DNA of 64,000 nt, from positions 22,260,111 to 22,324,110 of the forward strand of contig NC_023754.2 of assembly GCF_000499845.2 (NCBI RefSeq), read 5' to 3'. The translations under genes were made by a program, and so were the position numbers. The notes below the pieces were generated by a model. The model did no database searches. It was given only the letters and a program-made list of their open reading frames with translations, and was not told where the DNA came from. Below, piece after piece: positions 22,141 to 37,399 of the stretch (positions are counted from its first letter, which is position 1; every line of letters starts with the position of its first letter). The DNA comes from Phaseolus vulgaris (Eukaryota > Streptophyta > Magnoliopsida > Fabales > Fabaceae).

Positions 22141-25100
22141 AAATAATTAGAACTCAACAAATAAAAAAATAATTCATGATTTACTCCATATGTTCACTGG
22201 ATTTTTTAGTAACCATTAGATATCATGATAAAAATGATATTCATCGTTGTTTTATTAAGCTTAATGAAGTTTTTCATCCCCGACGCGCAAGGGATTTTTG
22301 GTTTTGGTTTCTTATTTTTTCTTTGACTTTTGTCCTTGAAAAAAAGCTTGCTATTTATAGAATCGTAAACGTAGTGCTATTGATGTCATGATATTTTCAA
22401 ATAGTACGTAAAAATTGTCAAAATACTATAATGAGTTTGTTTAATAATATAAGATAAGTTATATAAAAAGTGACTGATTTAATCAACTTTGAAAAGAGTG
22501 ATTATAGATATAGTACGATTGTCTAATAATCAATCAATTTTGAAATAAATAAAGTAATAAAGATTTTTTAAACACGAACGTGATTGTAAACGAATATATA
22601 AACCATTTGGATTTACAGGCCAAATGAGCTAAATAAAAAAAATGCCTAGTTTAACTTAAACTACCCTTTTTTTTATCTATATGTTTATTAGTTTTTAGAG
22701 TTACCTATTAGATCAAATTCATTTTGAAACTTCGAATTATATTATTATTCTTAGTTATTTATTTTAAATGTAGTTAAATTAATCATTTTTAACACCAATG
22801 CAATTTTTTTTATTTCGTTGAACTATCATAATATTTATTATTCTTGGAAAATCATATCTTATAAAACTTATTTATTACTTTAGTATTTCTAAATGAATTA
22901 CTTATGTGTACTGTCTTGACTGATATCTTTCTATCCCCATAAATAAATTATTTTTAATTTTAGTTCTTTTTATAAATTAGAAATAATTATTCACAGATTT
23001 TTTATTTAAAAGTTGACTATTCGTGTTTAGTAAAGTCCTTTTTTTCATTTATGAATTTTCCATTTACCGCTCAAACATAAAATTATTTTTAGAGACGCTT
23101 TTTCCACTACCACTAATGTATTAATAATTTGAAGTGTAGTGAATCAGAATCATTGATAGAAATTGTTATGGGTAGTCTCAGTAACATTCATTGCAACTTC
23201 ATAAAAACCGGGCTCCCACCACTAAACAGGATCTTACTAAATGCAAAATGAGTACACAAAATGCCAACAAACAGATGAAGTTAGTATATAACAAAAGGAT
23301 CTAGTCTATGGCCTAAGCACCTTTCTTAATCACTTGGCTCCACTAATTACATATTTAAGTGCTTCACTGCCTAACGAGCTTCCACTAAATCATTCTTTAA
23401 TATTTTATTCTCACATTCATAATTTAATCATAGTAATATTCATGCTTCATCAATATATTATCTACTAATTGCTCGAAAAACAATCATGTTAGTTTTTATC
23501 ATAGAATACGATTAAAAATAATAATAAATTTATGATATGATAAGTTCAACAAACTCTTGTTAGATATTTTTGATATTATTTTAATAAGTGAATTTTAAAT
23601 CTAATGTTCTACGTAGGAATAACCTAGCCCTAGAACATCAATCAATAGGTTAGGGTAAGTGTATCCTATACCGGTGTGTAAAAGATAGATCCTCCTGCTG
23701 ACGTTTCTTCTTACATATATTGACACATCACGTGTAATGTAAGTTGATTATGTTTTTACTGAGTCATTATGTGTGATTAAGTCTAATGAATAAAAGATGA
23801 CGCACGTTTCATGTTAAAGATATGATTTCGATTCTCATATTATACGTCGGCCCAGACCCATTACTCTACAACTTCAAATAAGTTGAGGTATGCATCCACT
23901 TTCATAAGATGAGATATGCATATACTTATATATTTTGAAAAAAAAAATTATTAAACCATTTTTTTCTTAATTGAGAATGACAAGGTTAAATTAAAGAATA
24001 ATAATTGTTAAAGGAATAATATGATAAATGAATTATTAGCCCTAGTTTTGCATAGGGCAATCTAATTTTAGATTAGTGGAGTGTTGTGGTAAAGACCCTT
24101 TTGACAGGACTGGGAAAGGGTGATGAGGATGACTATGGGGATCCAATAGGTTTGACTTATAAGGAATCTTCATTCTTCACAATTGGATCAAACAACTTCA
24201 AAGTTGACAAAGAAAGCATCATAACTCAAAAGTGTCCAATAGTGTTGTACGGAAAATGTTCAGTTTTGAATCGGTTTTTAACTTTGAAGGGTTGTTCCTC
24301 CCCTACAAGAGTTAGATAACTGTAGAATACATTATTCTAAAGTGCTTCCAAAACTTCTAACCCATCCATGGAACATGAAAATGCTCATGTTACTTCAATC
24401 CTTCTGGTTCTCTTCACATATTTTAACATTCATTTCAACATCAATTGTTTGAGCTTTCCCTAAATAAAGCCTTTAAGGCTATTATTTTTTATTTCTTTTT
24501 ATAGGGTATGCACACATCGACTGCACTAAAACCCAGATGAATCCAACTTCAATTAGTACAAAATAATTAATAAATAAATCAAAAGTAAAGCAAAGGTTGT
24601 TAACAAAAAATAAAGTGAACAAACCTAACATAATCCTCACTCGCAAAGGTTTCTACACGGCGCGTGCATTCAACTCATTAAGTTCGTATGAAGTTATGTT
24701 TAAAAAGATTTTTTTTTTATTCTTGTTTACTAATCTGAACGAGTAAGACTTTTTTAAACTTATTTTTCTATTTTTATCCATGTAAACAGTTTTTTTTTCT
24801 TTTTTTTATTCCAATGTTTGCATTATTTTCCCATTTTACTTATAATCCAAACATATAATAAGTGATTTACCTTAAAAAGTACTCGAGTGTTTATATATCA
24901 AATTGGTCAGTCGCAAATATGGTCCATACAATTTTGTAGGTATGAATATGGTGCCATCAACTTTTCTTATGCCAGTATACTATATTTACCATGTTTTATA
25001 AGAATAATTTACTTTTATTATAATAGTTCTGTTTGGAAAAAAAATATATCTATAATGTCTTGTAAATAGGGATTGGTTTTTGCAATATACTCTTCAATCA

Positions 25101-28100
25101 GATTACATATTTAACTTTGAATGTTTAGGTGAAGAAGCACCGCATTTAAATTTTAGGTAAGTTACTTTTTAAATTAATAATTAATGTATATGGAACAATG
25201 TGAGTAATCATTTAGGGAAACACAAAGCAAACCCAACATTTGTATATGACAAAACCATCATTCATATACATGCCTTAACATAGAAACACAAAGCAAATAA
25301 AAAAGAGATTCATACATGTTGAAGATGTGAAGATAACAAAGGAAGACACCAAATAATACCAAGAAAAGGAAAAAGAAAAGAAGGAGAAATTAAAGTAATT
25401 TATTTTTTCTAAATCCTAGATAAAACTTATTATGTCAGTTGTTAATAAAACTAACATAACAAGCACTTGTTATATTACAAATGAAATGAGAATTCCTATA
25501 ATAAATACATACTATATTTGTTATATCAAGAATTGATGTAATAAATATTATTTATTAAAACTAAAATTATACTACCGTCTGATTAACTATATTAGATGAA
25601 TTATAACTATAATAATATGTTATTATTAAATGTAATTTTTGCACAAATAAATAATAATTTGGTAATATACTTATTAAAAGAATCGTTAACAAGTGTTATA
25701 AGAAACCAAATTTTAACTATTATTTTTTTTATAGAGATTAAAACAAAAATTTTGTCAATGTTAACAAGTTACACCCACTTTATATAGAAATTAAAACGCA
25801 CTCAGATATAGCATTATGTAGATAATAAATAAAAGTTGTCTTAATATAAAAATCTGTAAATGTGATTGTTATTTTAAAAAACAATATAGTATAGGATGCA
25901 GTATTTTTTAGATAATAAAAAAAATACATTTACACAAACTTTTGTAAACGTGGTCATAAGAGATAATTCAATTAAAATTTATTCGCTCTTAAAAATGGTC
26001 ATTATATATATAGTTATTTTTTTTAATAACATGCAAAAATACTTACCATCTGATCTTAGATTTGCAGATAATCTTTGGATTAGGTGTTAGTCTTTGGTAG
26101 AAGCATACTTAATGAGTATTTTGGAAGACGATGGATTCATATGTAGTCGGTAAGATTGAAATGAAATTCAATTATTGTAATTGAAAATAGATCCATGTAT
26201 GGTCTATATGAACGATGAAATTGGTATTAAAATTTTATATGTCAACATTTAAAAGAATGTATATAAATGATTAGTTTGATTCATTTTTTTTTGCATGAAT
26301 TAAATATGTTATAAAATTTATTTTTATTAGCTTATCCTTACTTTTTTTTTTTGTGTTGTGAATTGCGATGACATACGAACATATGATCATACAGGTGTCA
26401 GAGGGGGTTGGATTTGGATGGTTTTGGGATGTAGTTTTGAACGTTATATGTATTTCTATAAGTAATAATCTTGTTATATAAATATTTTGAAAAACTCAAA
26501 ATCTGTATAAAAATCGGTAAAACTTGTATTATAATAGTTAGATGTATTTTTTAGGTATTTCATAATAAATAAATGAATACAATTTTTTTGTAAATGTGAC
26601 TCTCAAATACAGATTTTGTGATAAATCAATTAAAATTTATTTATTATTCAAAATTACTGTTATATATATATATATATAAAATATGAAAATACGAATAATG
26701 CAATTCTTTCTTTATCATTGTTTAATTTTAGCAAAATGTATCATAAATAATCAAAATTATCACTGTAACAAAATCATTATTAAATAAAAACTAATTTTAA
26801 AAATAAAAAATAATTAATTACTATATTAATTAAGTTAAATATTATTTTATAAATTAAAAAAATATTAATATTTAAAATAAATTTTGTTATCAAAATTAAC
26901 TATTTACTATATTTTAATTCTAAACTATTTTTTTACAATAATTAGAATCTAAAATATTTTATAACTAAAACTTTAATAATTAATGTTAGATATTAATTTA
27001 TAAATTATTATTAATAATATAAATTATTTTATATATTACTAATTTTTTACTTTGTAAAATATTTTTTAATTTAGTTAATATAATAATTAATTTTTTTTTT
27101 ATCTTTTATTAGTTGCTGTATAGTGATTTTCAAATATAATTAGATGTAATTTGATGATTTAGGAAGGAAAATAATTTTGGAGGAAGTTATTGTGCTCCAT
27201 CTTTCTCGTGTTGAATTTAAGTGCTTCCAAAAATAAGGAACTTGTAGATATTCTTAATTTTGAAAATAATAAATTTGAGCTTGATAATGATATTGATGTT
27301 TTGAGGGTATGTTAAAATGGTAGTGAAGGAATGTTGATGTATTATATTTGTTATGGTTCAAATAAAATATGACAATAATAGATTTGGGGTCAACGGAAAA
27401 GGAGAGGCGACGTAATTGACCACAATTAAAGAAGTTGTTTTCTTGCCTTAACTTAACCAAACATATCAGCATAAAAGTGCGTTTTGAGGCTTCAACATAG
27501 TTAAGAATATGATTTGGATCCCACTCAACCACTTCACTTTTATTAACTTATGTAAATATTAATCTACATTTATATTCTCATTCGTGTGCTTCTTTTATTT
27601 ATTATTTATTTATATATATAACAACAATTATAATTATAATTTTAATAATAATAGAATATTATTTTGTTCCAGATTCACGGGGTGGTCGTAAAGAACGGTC
27701 CTCTTTAAGCCTCGTAATATTTTAAGCAAAGTAGATGATCAAACATTGATATGGTAACGTAATGCTGTTCACTCATTTCTCCCTTTAGTCAAATAACAAC
27801 AATTCATTTACCACAAATAATAACTCTATGGTTGAAATTTTCTTTAGAGATATAATTTTAAATAAACTTTTTATAAATAGATTATGAATGTTTATTTTTA
27901 ATTTTATTCAATAAATTATTTTTTAAAATTGTTTTTAAATTCTATCTAAGATTTTGATTACTTCTTTTAGTGATTATATTAGGGAGGAGTAACTATTGAC
28001 TGAAGACAATCTGGACAATTTTTTTATCAAAGTAAGTTTTTAAATTTTCTATTATTTTTTGGAAAAGTAAAAAATATAATAAGATTGGTAAAGTGACTTT

Positions 28101-28171
28101 AATCATTCATGTTTGAAAATGAGAGTTTAAAAATCTTAATATATGGAACTATCATTCAAGCATTAAATAGA

Positions 28172-28340
28172 TACATTACTAGTATAATGAATCTCCATGC
28201 AATAGTGCATGAAATGAAAGTTATGACTTGAATTAGACATAATAATTCTTTTTCTACTGTACATTACTAGTATTATGAGTTTCCATGCAATAGTGCATCA
28301 AATGTCTTGAGTTAGGGATAATATTTTTTTTTTACTATCA
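28172..28340. repeat. Imperfect 89-bp tandem duplication
   Basis: ACATTACTAGTATAATGA at 28172 recurs as ACATTACTAGTATTATGA at 28261, and both are followed by TCCATGCAATAGTGCAT. The second unit is shorter by an internal deletion. Confidence 0.8.
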
Positions 28341-28492
28341 CAAGCTATGATTTGACTACAAGCTAAGAAATAATAAAATATTAAAAATGTTCGTGAAAAT
28401 AATTGCAATTACCATGGTTACATGAATTTTGAATTAAATACGTCTATATCTATCTCGACAAAGAACAAATTTAGAGAATAAAATCTCAAAGT

Positions 28493-28552
28493 GATTAAGA
28501 TTTATAACTTACCATGATCACCGATTAAGATTTAAAACTTACCATGCTCACA
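28493..28552. repeat. 30-bp tandem duplication
   Basis: GATTAAGATTTATAACTTAC at 28493 recurs as GATTAAGATTTAAAACTTAC at 28523, each followed by CATG then TCAC-like sequence. Confidence 0.85.
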
Positions 28553-30094
28553 TTAAAACGTGCTTGGTTAGGGATACGCATTTCAAGTTGTACATACAAT
28601 ACTTTTTTCTAAAATAGGTTTACATTCACTTTTAGTATCCATAGTTTTACGAATATACAACTTTGGTTTTTATGAAGTTTTAATTGTAGAATTAACTTTT
28701 TAATTTTACATAATTAAACAATTTTGATTTATCATTAATATGTCCTTCAATATTTGTTAAACTTTTATTTAAAATAATTGTTGGAATTTATAGTAATTAT
28801 AATTACGTTTTAATAATGACTGCATTTTAAGACGATGATTGCACTTCAACTGTCTTAGAGGTGATTAAATGTAAAGTAATGCTCAGTCTTTAAGATAATT
28901 AATTTTGTACTTAAAATTTAATTTTTTATTTTTTAAATTAATAATCGGTTATGTTAAATGTATAATCAATTATTTCAAACACTACTAAATTATTATTATG
29001 ATCATAGATGATTTTTATAAGTTTCACAAACAATCAGTTATTTTAAAAATTAATTAATTATATTATGTAATTGAAAAGGTATACTTTCATAAATACTTGA
29101 TTATGTTTTTTAATAATTAATTATATTGATATAAAATATTTTTTATTATTTTCAAAATTAACCACTCTTTTCAAATACTTATCAAAGTTTAGTTACTTTT
29201 TTTAAACAAGAGTTTAGTTACTTATCAAAATTAACCACTCTTTTCAAATACTTTTTTTATAAATCAGTGAAACAATCCAGTTAAGTTAAGATTGTTTGGA
29301 CTTGCAGAATCAAATTTGTATAAAAATACTTGTGTTTTATTTTAACTATATTATCTTGACTTTTTTATATTTAATCATAACTATTGTTATTACTTATTGT
29401 TATGATCTCCATCAATGTTTTAAGAAAAAAAAAATATTAAAAAAATCTTTTATTCCACCAATCACCTCCTCTTAATTATTTGCTTATTTTTCTGAACCTT
29501 GAGTCTTTGTCTTACTATAATTAAATGGCATATGAGGCATACATACAAATTACTTCATTTAAAAAAAAAATTAAACACTAAATTTGTAAGTACAATTACA
29601 AAGAGATAAAAATTATATAATCACATCTAAAAGATAAAAAAAATATCATTGGAAAATGAAAATTTATAATAAGAGAAAATTTATTTCGTTGGAATAAAAT
29701 TGACCCATTACATCAATTAGTGAATAGTCACAGAATATCCTCCATAGAAAGTATTTGTCATAATTATTAACTTTTGACCTTTAGAGATGCTGATATTAAC
29801 ACCATTAATTTACCATTTAGGTTCTTTTTCAGTTTATCAATTTTGAAATATTTGGTTTTCTAGCCATATCTTATATGTACGTGTTACATAGCAGGTCATA
29901 GAAAATATAGGAAGATCTTTTATGTCTAATTACAGTGAGAGTACACAAATAAATGGAAGTGTATTAGATTATGTGTTAATTTTTAGGCTTTTATTTTTAG
30001 TCCCAAAAATTTTGTGAATAAGTAATTCTATTTTTTCATAAAAATTTAAAATTGCAGATGTAATCCATTAATTCTTTAAAATTAAACAATTGTA

Positions 30095-30350
30095 GTTGTT
30101 CTAGCCAACTCGAGGTCCGTCGACATCTGGATGAGCTTCTGGTGGTGGTCTCCCTTCAAGTGATTCAATCTTTGGGAAACGAGAGGAGTTCCTCCTGCGA
30201 TGACACTTTGACGCTCAAGTCAGTAAGAGCATAAATATAATGAGTATAATATGAAATAGGAGTTGAGAGTACTCCCTGTGTTGTTTATTAGATGATGATT
30301 AGATCATATATTAGATGATCTTTACTGTAGAGCGTAATATGGCATATATA
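30095..30350. mobile_element. Possible LTR retrotransposon remnant
   Basis: A patch of more balanced composition inside AT-rich DNA, with TCCTCCTGCGATGACACTTT and GACGCTCAAGTCAGTAAGAG. I associate this phrasing with LTRs of plant retrotransposons, but I see no target duplication, paired LTR or coding region, so the assignment is weak. Confidence 0.25.
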
Positions 30351-33300
30351 GATCGAATTGTAACATCTCCACCTTTAGTCATGATTATACATTTTTTTTT
30401 ATCAGCAATCATGATTATACCTTAATTGAGTGATTAAAGTTAATTGATTGAGATCCCTTGAATTGTGCTCCCTCATAATGTTAGATACATAGATCGGAAA
30501 ACGATCCATAAATGACCAAACATCGGGTCAGACCCTTTACCTAATAGTAATCCATCATTAATATATAATATAATTGTTAATATAAAATTAAACATATTTA
30601 TTTCGATAGTATTGGTTAAACTTTGTTGTTAGATTTTATTATTAACATTAGTAATATTTGATATTGTTATCGTTGAAGAATATGTAGTGTTTTTTTTTTG
30701 TTAGTGATTAATTGAATATCAATGTATAGTAAATAAAAAATTGTTTAATTTTGAAAAAATTGATAATAAAATTTGCAATTACATTTTTATAAATGTCAAA
30801 TTGACACATTAGGAAAACCATGGAGAACAAAGGTAGATTGAAGCTTAGGATTTAAAGAAGAAAAAACAAATGACTTTAGTATTTCAACTTCTTGTTATTC
30901 ACAATTGATCTCTTCTTTAAATATGTGAAGTTAAAGAAGAAAATTGTTTACATTATTACTTGATCATATTTATAATTGAAAAGAGTCCCTTCCAGAAATA
31001 AAATGTTTTAAAACACTTACACTCTTTCATGAATAGCATCTTTTTTTTTTTTTTGTCTATCTTAATGATATAAATTAAACTCGGAGTCTAAATGAAGAGT
31101 TGTATATGTCAATAAATTTATTTTCACAAATCTACTTTAATAGAATCAAAATCTTACAGATAATATATACTATATGACTTACTATGCAAAATATCTAACA
31201 ACTGTGAGTTGCCAGACTCTGTTTTTCAAGGGGAAGATACTAACTAGGAGCATATTAAAATAAACTTATTAATAATGAGTTTTTTGGTAAAAGAAGTGAA
31301 AAATGTACATGAGTTAATTTTAATTTCCAAATAAGTTTATGTCATTTTTTGTTTTTTAATTTTTTTATAAAGAGATTTTTGTTATGTAATTTGAAGTAAT
31401 TAGTGGGAGATTTTGAAACAATAATAACCTTGTTGAAGAAGGGTAATATCGAGTAGTATCTCTTGCGTGGCATCTACTTTATGAGAAGATTGAATGAATA
31501 GTAATTAATTATAGTAAGAAATAAGATATTCCATGAGATAAAAAGGTTCTTACAAGTACCTTAAGAAGATAAGAGCAGCATTAGGAAAAAAATAATATAT
31601 TTTGCCGCCCATAGCGACGAAGATCCTTTTGTTTTTACAGTTTCATTCTCTCCCTCTGATGGCAACGCCAATGTTTGAAGGAAAAGTGAAAGAAATAATG
31701 CATGATTGTGGTGTGTGGTCCATTGCAGAATTTAGATCTCTATTTTCATCCTTTAAATCAATTCCAAGATGTTAACTCTATTGCTTTTCAGCCTAAGAAA
31801 AGGGCCAGAAAATAGTTAGGTTAATGAAAAGAAGATCCTTTCTGTCCGATGCACTGGGAGTTTTATGATACCAACATTTTATCTTCTCCTTTTTTATACA
31901 AACAAAAATCAACCTCAAAGTGTCACCACCAATTTCTTTTTACACTCAATCAGATATCACCCCAACAATATATACTAACTTTCATTATTTTTATCTACTT
32001 TTGCTTCTTTATACCTTGACGTGTAATATATTCTGTTTTAAGTGGAAGACTAAAACACATGAGATTGGCTTTCGTGGACTTGTCGCACCGCAAATCTTAC
32101 AATTTCACTGCATTATGTGTGAATAAGAGATTCATAAATAATTCTATCTATACTTAATATGTAAGAAAAAAAAAATATGAATTATATTAGAGATTAACCC
32201 GAAAGCTAAAAGAGTCACATGCAAAGTTTATTCATAGACAAATCTAACAAATTTAAAATTTGACTCTTAGACAAAAATAAAAATGAACTTATTTTATTAA
32301 AGATTTTGATCGGACAATCTTGTAGTATTCAGGGTCAAGGGTCTGATGGCGGACTGACTCCAATCGACAAACTTATGAGCGAGGATATCAGAATTTAAAA
32401 AAAAATATAAATAAAAATAAAAAATGAGTTGTTTCAGAGATGATGGTTCTTTCAAAATGAAACCTGAATTTCTATTTATATACTCTTTTAAATTTAATAA
32501 TAAAATATTTATGTGTCATTTTAATTGTACTACTTTTACTCTATAACTATTTTTTTGGGATTTACAATTTTAGATACTAATAATTTTTCTACTATTTAAA
32601 ATAATATTTAATTTAATTAATATAATAATTAATTACTTTTTATTTAAAAATAATTTATATTTAATAATTGTTTTTTATAATGAATCAACTTGTCCTAACT
32701 TAAAAGTCTGTATCGATTAATTTTTTAAAAATATTTGTACTTTATTATAAGTCACACACACAAAATGCAATGAAAACTCTCTGTATGTAAACAAGCCATT
32801 AAATTAAGCACCTAATTTTTTTACTATATATTATATTTGAGAAAATAAGTATAAAATTATTTATTTATGTAAAGATATCCTGCACAAGCAATAGATATCA
32901 ACATCCTCATTTGAAATCCTAAACTTAAAACAAACACATTTATACCCGAAGAAATAAAATAATAAAATCAGATAAATACTCATCTTATATTTTTTAAACA
33001 TAAATAGAAAAGCCCATCTAAAAAATTAGTTCTATTAACTTGTGCAACCTTTCATAACAAAAAACTTGTAAAGCCCTCTCAACTTAATCTTCCATTAACA
33101 AAAATGCATCAATAATTACCTTTTTTTATAAATAATAATATTATTAATCATCAAAAACTGCAGCATGCTGCATCCCACACAGATAATAAACCGAGTTCTG
33201 AACTTCACTAACAAATAATACATTGATTAGCTTACCAAATTCGACAATTGATGCCGTCATATCTTACCTTTTTTTATCATTTTTTTTAAATTTTCTATTA

Positions 33301-34809
33301 ACTAAATGCTGAACCAAAATTTTGATTTTTTTTATTAAATTTTTTTTTATGTTAGTCATCGTTACGTAACTTGACATCTTACCTAGTCTGACACCTCAAG
33401 TAACAATCATAGTCATCTGTCATCACATGAAAATAATATTATTATTAAAAAAAATACAAAAAATATAAAAAGATTAGACCAAAACACATGTTAACAAAAA
33501 AGATACATATGTAGACTATATCTATTCATAAACAATTTTAAGAATAGACTAAATGGAAGACTATTGTACCAATAAAATGATTCTCTTTGAATAAATTCTA
33601 AATTAGTCAACTTATCATTCCTTTCACGAAAAATATAAATAACCCGAAACTTAATTTTTCCACAGTATTAAAACAATTATTCCATCGATTATAAAACATC
33701 TATGAAACATTAGTATTAACAGTAAACGCAACACAAATCAATACAGAATCACATTCAAGTTAGACATTAGTAAGTCTCATCTTTTATGTTTCCTCTTTAA
33801 CATGTATAATTCCATAAACCTGCAGAAACCAGTTTTTTTATCTTTTAAAACACAACAATATGATTATTTACGCATAGAAGTTAAGTCCGTTTGATTTATA
33901 TATTTTCAATGCGTGTGTGTTATAAATTGTTGAGTCTATCATTAACAAAAAGGATTAAAATAAATATAATAAATATATAATTAATAAAAAATTAGGTCTG
34001 TTTTTATGTAATATATGTATTTTTTTAATTAACAGTAGGAATTAATTTACGAATAAGCTTAAGTGTAATGACTGAAATGGAAATATTTTCTATAGAGACT
34101 AAAACAAAAACCCACAGAAGATATAACTTAGTGCAAAAGGATGTTATTTTACTTCATAATAACGACATTGGTTCGTTTTAACTTTTATTATATTTAAAAT
34201 AAGTTGATTGTTAATTCGGCCGTGTACGACTAAATTATACTAATAATTTTTTAAGGGAAATTATAGTAATAGATTAGGTATTATTGGTTCACATCAAAGT
34301 GTAACAACTAACACCCACTAATGATAATAATAAATAAAATTCAATGCTCTTATAAAAGTTAGTAGGAGATTTAGCCCCTCTGCTTCTCACTATTCACGTC
34401 ATTTGAAAATTACATTAATTTTTACCTGATTTTCTAAACTAATTTTTAGAGATATATAAATTTTAGTGGATAAATAATAAAAATTTATAAATGGATATAA
34501 TGCTTTTATTTTTTATTTCATAAAAAATATCTCTTTTAAAACTTTTTTTTCTCTATATATTTTCTCTACAAAATTAAATTATCGAGTTATTTAATGCAAC
34601 TTGTGTAAATCTCCTATCTATCGAATTTAGGAATAAATCATTTATACAGACCGTGAATTTAAATATTCTTAATTTTCTAAGAATATATAGATAAATAATA
34701 TCTATAAAATAATAATACCTCAGTTATCTAATAAATAATACACCTCAAATAAAAATAAATAAAAAGGCACCATTTTATAGATATCCTCTTAATCTTAAAA
34801 AAACACATT

Positions 34810-34812
<3 letters not shown>

Positions 34813-34884
<72 letters not shown>
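34813..34884. repeat. Compound (CT)n(AT)n microsatellite
   Basis: About 14 CT units run directly into about 22 AT units. A perfect compound microsatellite of this length is probably polymorphic. Confidence 0.95.
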
Positions 34885-34890
<6 letters not shown>

Positions 34891-35129
34891 AGTATAATAT
34901 GTTTTCCTGACGTCACGGAAAATATTTTATCTTGCTGCAATGTGGGTTTCCACCACAATTTTTGCTCCAAACAAACACACAATTAATTCGTGAGCCCATA
35001 TAGCTTATTTCAAGTTGTGTAAGGAAGTAATAGAAAATCTGAAATAAATTTGGTACAAAAAATTTCATACTTACCTAATCGACCTTTTTTAATGTAATAA
35101 GCCATTACTAGATCAACACATTTTTATAT

Positions 35130-36486
35130 TTTTTTTTAGCAAATATTGCAGGGTTATCTGATGATGCTAACATTCTGGATATCGTCTTAGTTTTAGACAG
35201 GTTATGATTGAAACATTCCCTTATCTTTACAATAGATGTCTCATTTTTTTAATCATATCATGGTTAAGAAGGAACAAAATATTTCTAATTGGATTCTAGA
35301 TGAGTTTGGACATTTTACTCTTAAATGTGGGTAGGATTTTTTTTCTTGAAATCAGGAGTTCCATGTAGTTGGTATAAATTTATTTGATCTTTTTCTATTT
35401 CGCCTTTCAAAACTCTAGTACTTAAAGTTTTTTATGGGCGGCTTCCTACATATTAACATATTCAGAATAAAGGTTTGCATATATGTTCTATGTGTACACT
35501 CTGTGAAAAGCATGAACAATCTATTCAATATTTATTTTTTTAATGTTCTAATGCTTTGCATATTTGAAGTTGGGTTTGACAAATTTTTTTTACTTCTCAT
35601 TTCTTTAATAAAGATGGTCTTCTTTATTGTATTAAGAGTGATGGTAGTCCTTTGGTTAAATTGAGTAAGTTTGTTGTGATAACTTTTTCTATTTGGATGA
35701 TATGGCGTATGAGGAATTATGCTAGATTTCAGGATAAAATCAAGGTTATAAGGTTATTTCGGTAGTTAAAGACTTAATTTGTCTAGTGGGAAGTTTGTTT
35801 AAAGCTTTAATGAAGAATGATAAGTTGGATTTCAACGTTATTAAGTTGTTTGATATTAATACTCGTAATGGTAAATTTTTTTGTCATTTTCTTGTTAGAT
35901 GAGAGTTTCCTTCACCAGGCTGGGTTAAAATTAACATCGATGGGGTTGTTAGGGGTATCCTGGTCTTGCTACTTGTGAATGTATTTTCCGTGGAAGTATG
36001 AGGGAGTTTATTGGTGTTTTCTTTCTCTGTGTTTCTTGAAGTTCAGACTACTATGGTTGCTGAGTTTTATGGAGTTATACATGCTATGGAGGAAGCTCAA
36101 AAGATTGGGGGGTTTACTAATGTCTAACTCGAATGTGATTTTGACTTGCTTTGTGTTGCACTTACTGCTAAAACTAATGTTCCGTGGATGCTTCGTAATC
36201 AATGAATACTTGTCTTAATTACGGTGGAAAAATCAAGTGTAGGAGTACTCATATTTTTCGTGAAGGAAATGCATGTGCTGATAAGTTGGCTAATTTAGAA
36301 TTTATTCATAGATAATTATTTCATTAATATAATACGTTTCTATCTAGTCTAGTCTGTTTTATATATAATCTATCTATGTATCATTTTTGTTAGCATATAC
36401 GTTTTGCTATATATAAATGTATCAATGTACCGACTCACTCTTTGGTGTAAATAGACTGAAGTACATTTTGTCATTCTAAAAAAAGT
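35130..36486 (+). pseudogene. Decayed LINE (non-LTR retrotransposon): RT zinc-binding and RNase H region
   Basis: Shifting frames preserve two parts of a plant LINE ORF2. Near 35413-35550 is a reverse-transcriptase zinc-binding-like segment (KGLHICSMCTLCEKHEQSIQ, Cys-rich). Near 35690-35760 is WMIWRMRNYARFQDKI. From 35923 an RNase H-like segment begins WVKINIDG and continues through VAEFYGVIHAMEEAQKIGG to THIFREGNACADKLANLEF near 36300. Several stops and frameshifts interrupt it. The 5' part of the element is missing. The final 200 bp resemble the fragment at 53549-53905. Confidence 0.75.
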
Positions 36487-37399
36487 AAATCAATAACACA
36501 AACACACCTAACTTTTTAATCATAAAATATTCTGGTTAAAATTTATAGATGTAATAGTTAACTTGGAACTTTTATCATATAGGTTTGGAGTGATTCTCTA
36601 CAAATCTCAACTATTTATATTTTAACTTTGGCACTCTAAATTCATGTTTAATTAATTTTTAACTTATTCGTTCTTTTAATAATTTAGATATTGTTATCAT
36701 GTTTTAATGCTTAGCGTTATTTGACGAAAATACAAAAATACAAAATGAAACTATTCGAGCTTACATTTATAATGCTTTTCTTTTCAATTAAACATATAAT
36801 TTTACTTTAATAACTTGTAATTAAAGATTGGCACTAAAAGTTAAAGTAAATTAATAAAACGGAACATGGATTTTAATTTGAGGACAATTACATAAATGCA
36901 TAAGAAAAGTAATAATTATGACTAGTGATCGTTTGGTTGAAACAAAATAATGAACATGTCTAGGTCTACCGTAGGGATAAAAGGAATTGGTGTTGACAGA
37001 GAAGAATTAAGATATGAATTTTTTTCTCTTAAAAAATATGCCCACATGTTCTAAAGTACAACCATACACACTCAAACAGCACTACGTAGGATATAAACAT
37101 AAATACTAAATTCGCATGATAAAAAGTGGAGGAGAAATGTATTTTCATAAATAAACTTTGCAGCAGTTAAAAAAAAGAAAAGAACGATATGAGTATTTTG
37201 TAACATAATTGAAAATAGAAACAAAAACACGTTTGTTGTTTAATAATGAAGTGTGGTTTCCACCAAAATGATGGCCAATGAGTTTCATTTGAGGAGAACA
37301 AATTACAGTAGGCTAAGCTGACTCTGTAGACTAGAGGACCATTCTTTATAATCAATCTATAATAGATAGACAAAGAAGACAAGGGAGAGAGAAGAAGAA
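36487..37399. other. Spacer and distal promoter of the ARF gene
   Basis: AT-rich sequence without a gene. It becomes purine-rich (GAAGAAGAAGAAG) just before 37410, which probably marks the start of the transcribed region of the ARF gene. Confidence 0.45.

Larger units (their letters stand above)
22141..35129. other. 13-kb AT-rich intergenic region without supported genes
   Basis: I find no frame with family features. A frame at 24086-24319 (includes KGDEDDYGDPIGLTYKESS) has somewhat less biased composition but no ATG start and no recognised match; it may be an exon relic. Small tandem repeats and a possible LTR remnant are listed separately. The rest is simple AT-rich sequence, probably decayed transposons. 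Confidence 0.55.

Noticed and set aside
24086..24319. A 78-codon frame with fairly normal amino-acid composition (KGDEDDYGDPIGLTYKESS)
   Set aside because: It has no in-frame ATG and I recognise no family. It could be a relic exon, but nothing beside it supports a gene.
31659..31775. A 38-residue ATG frame (MATPMFEGKVKEIMHDCGVW and on)
   Set aside because: Too short, with no recognised homologue, and no promoter or splice partners that I can defend.
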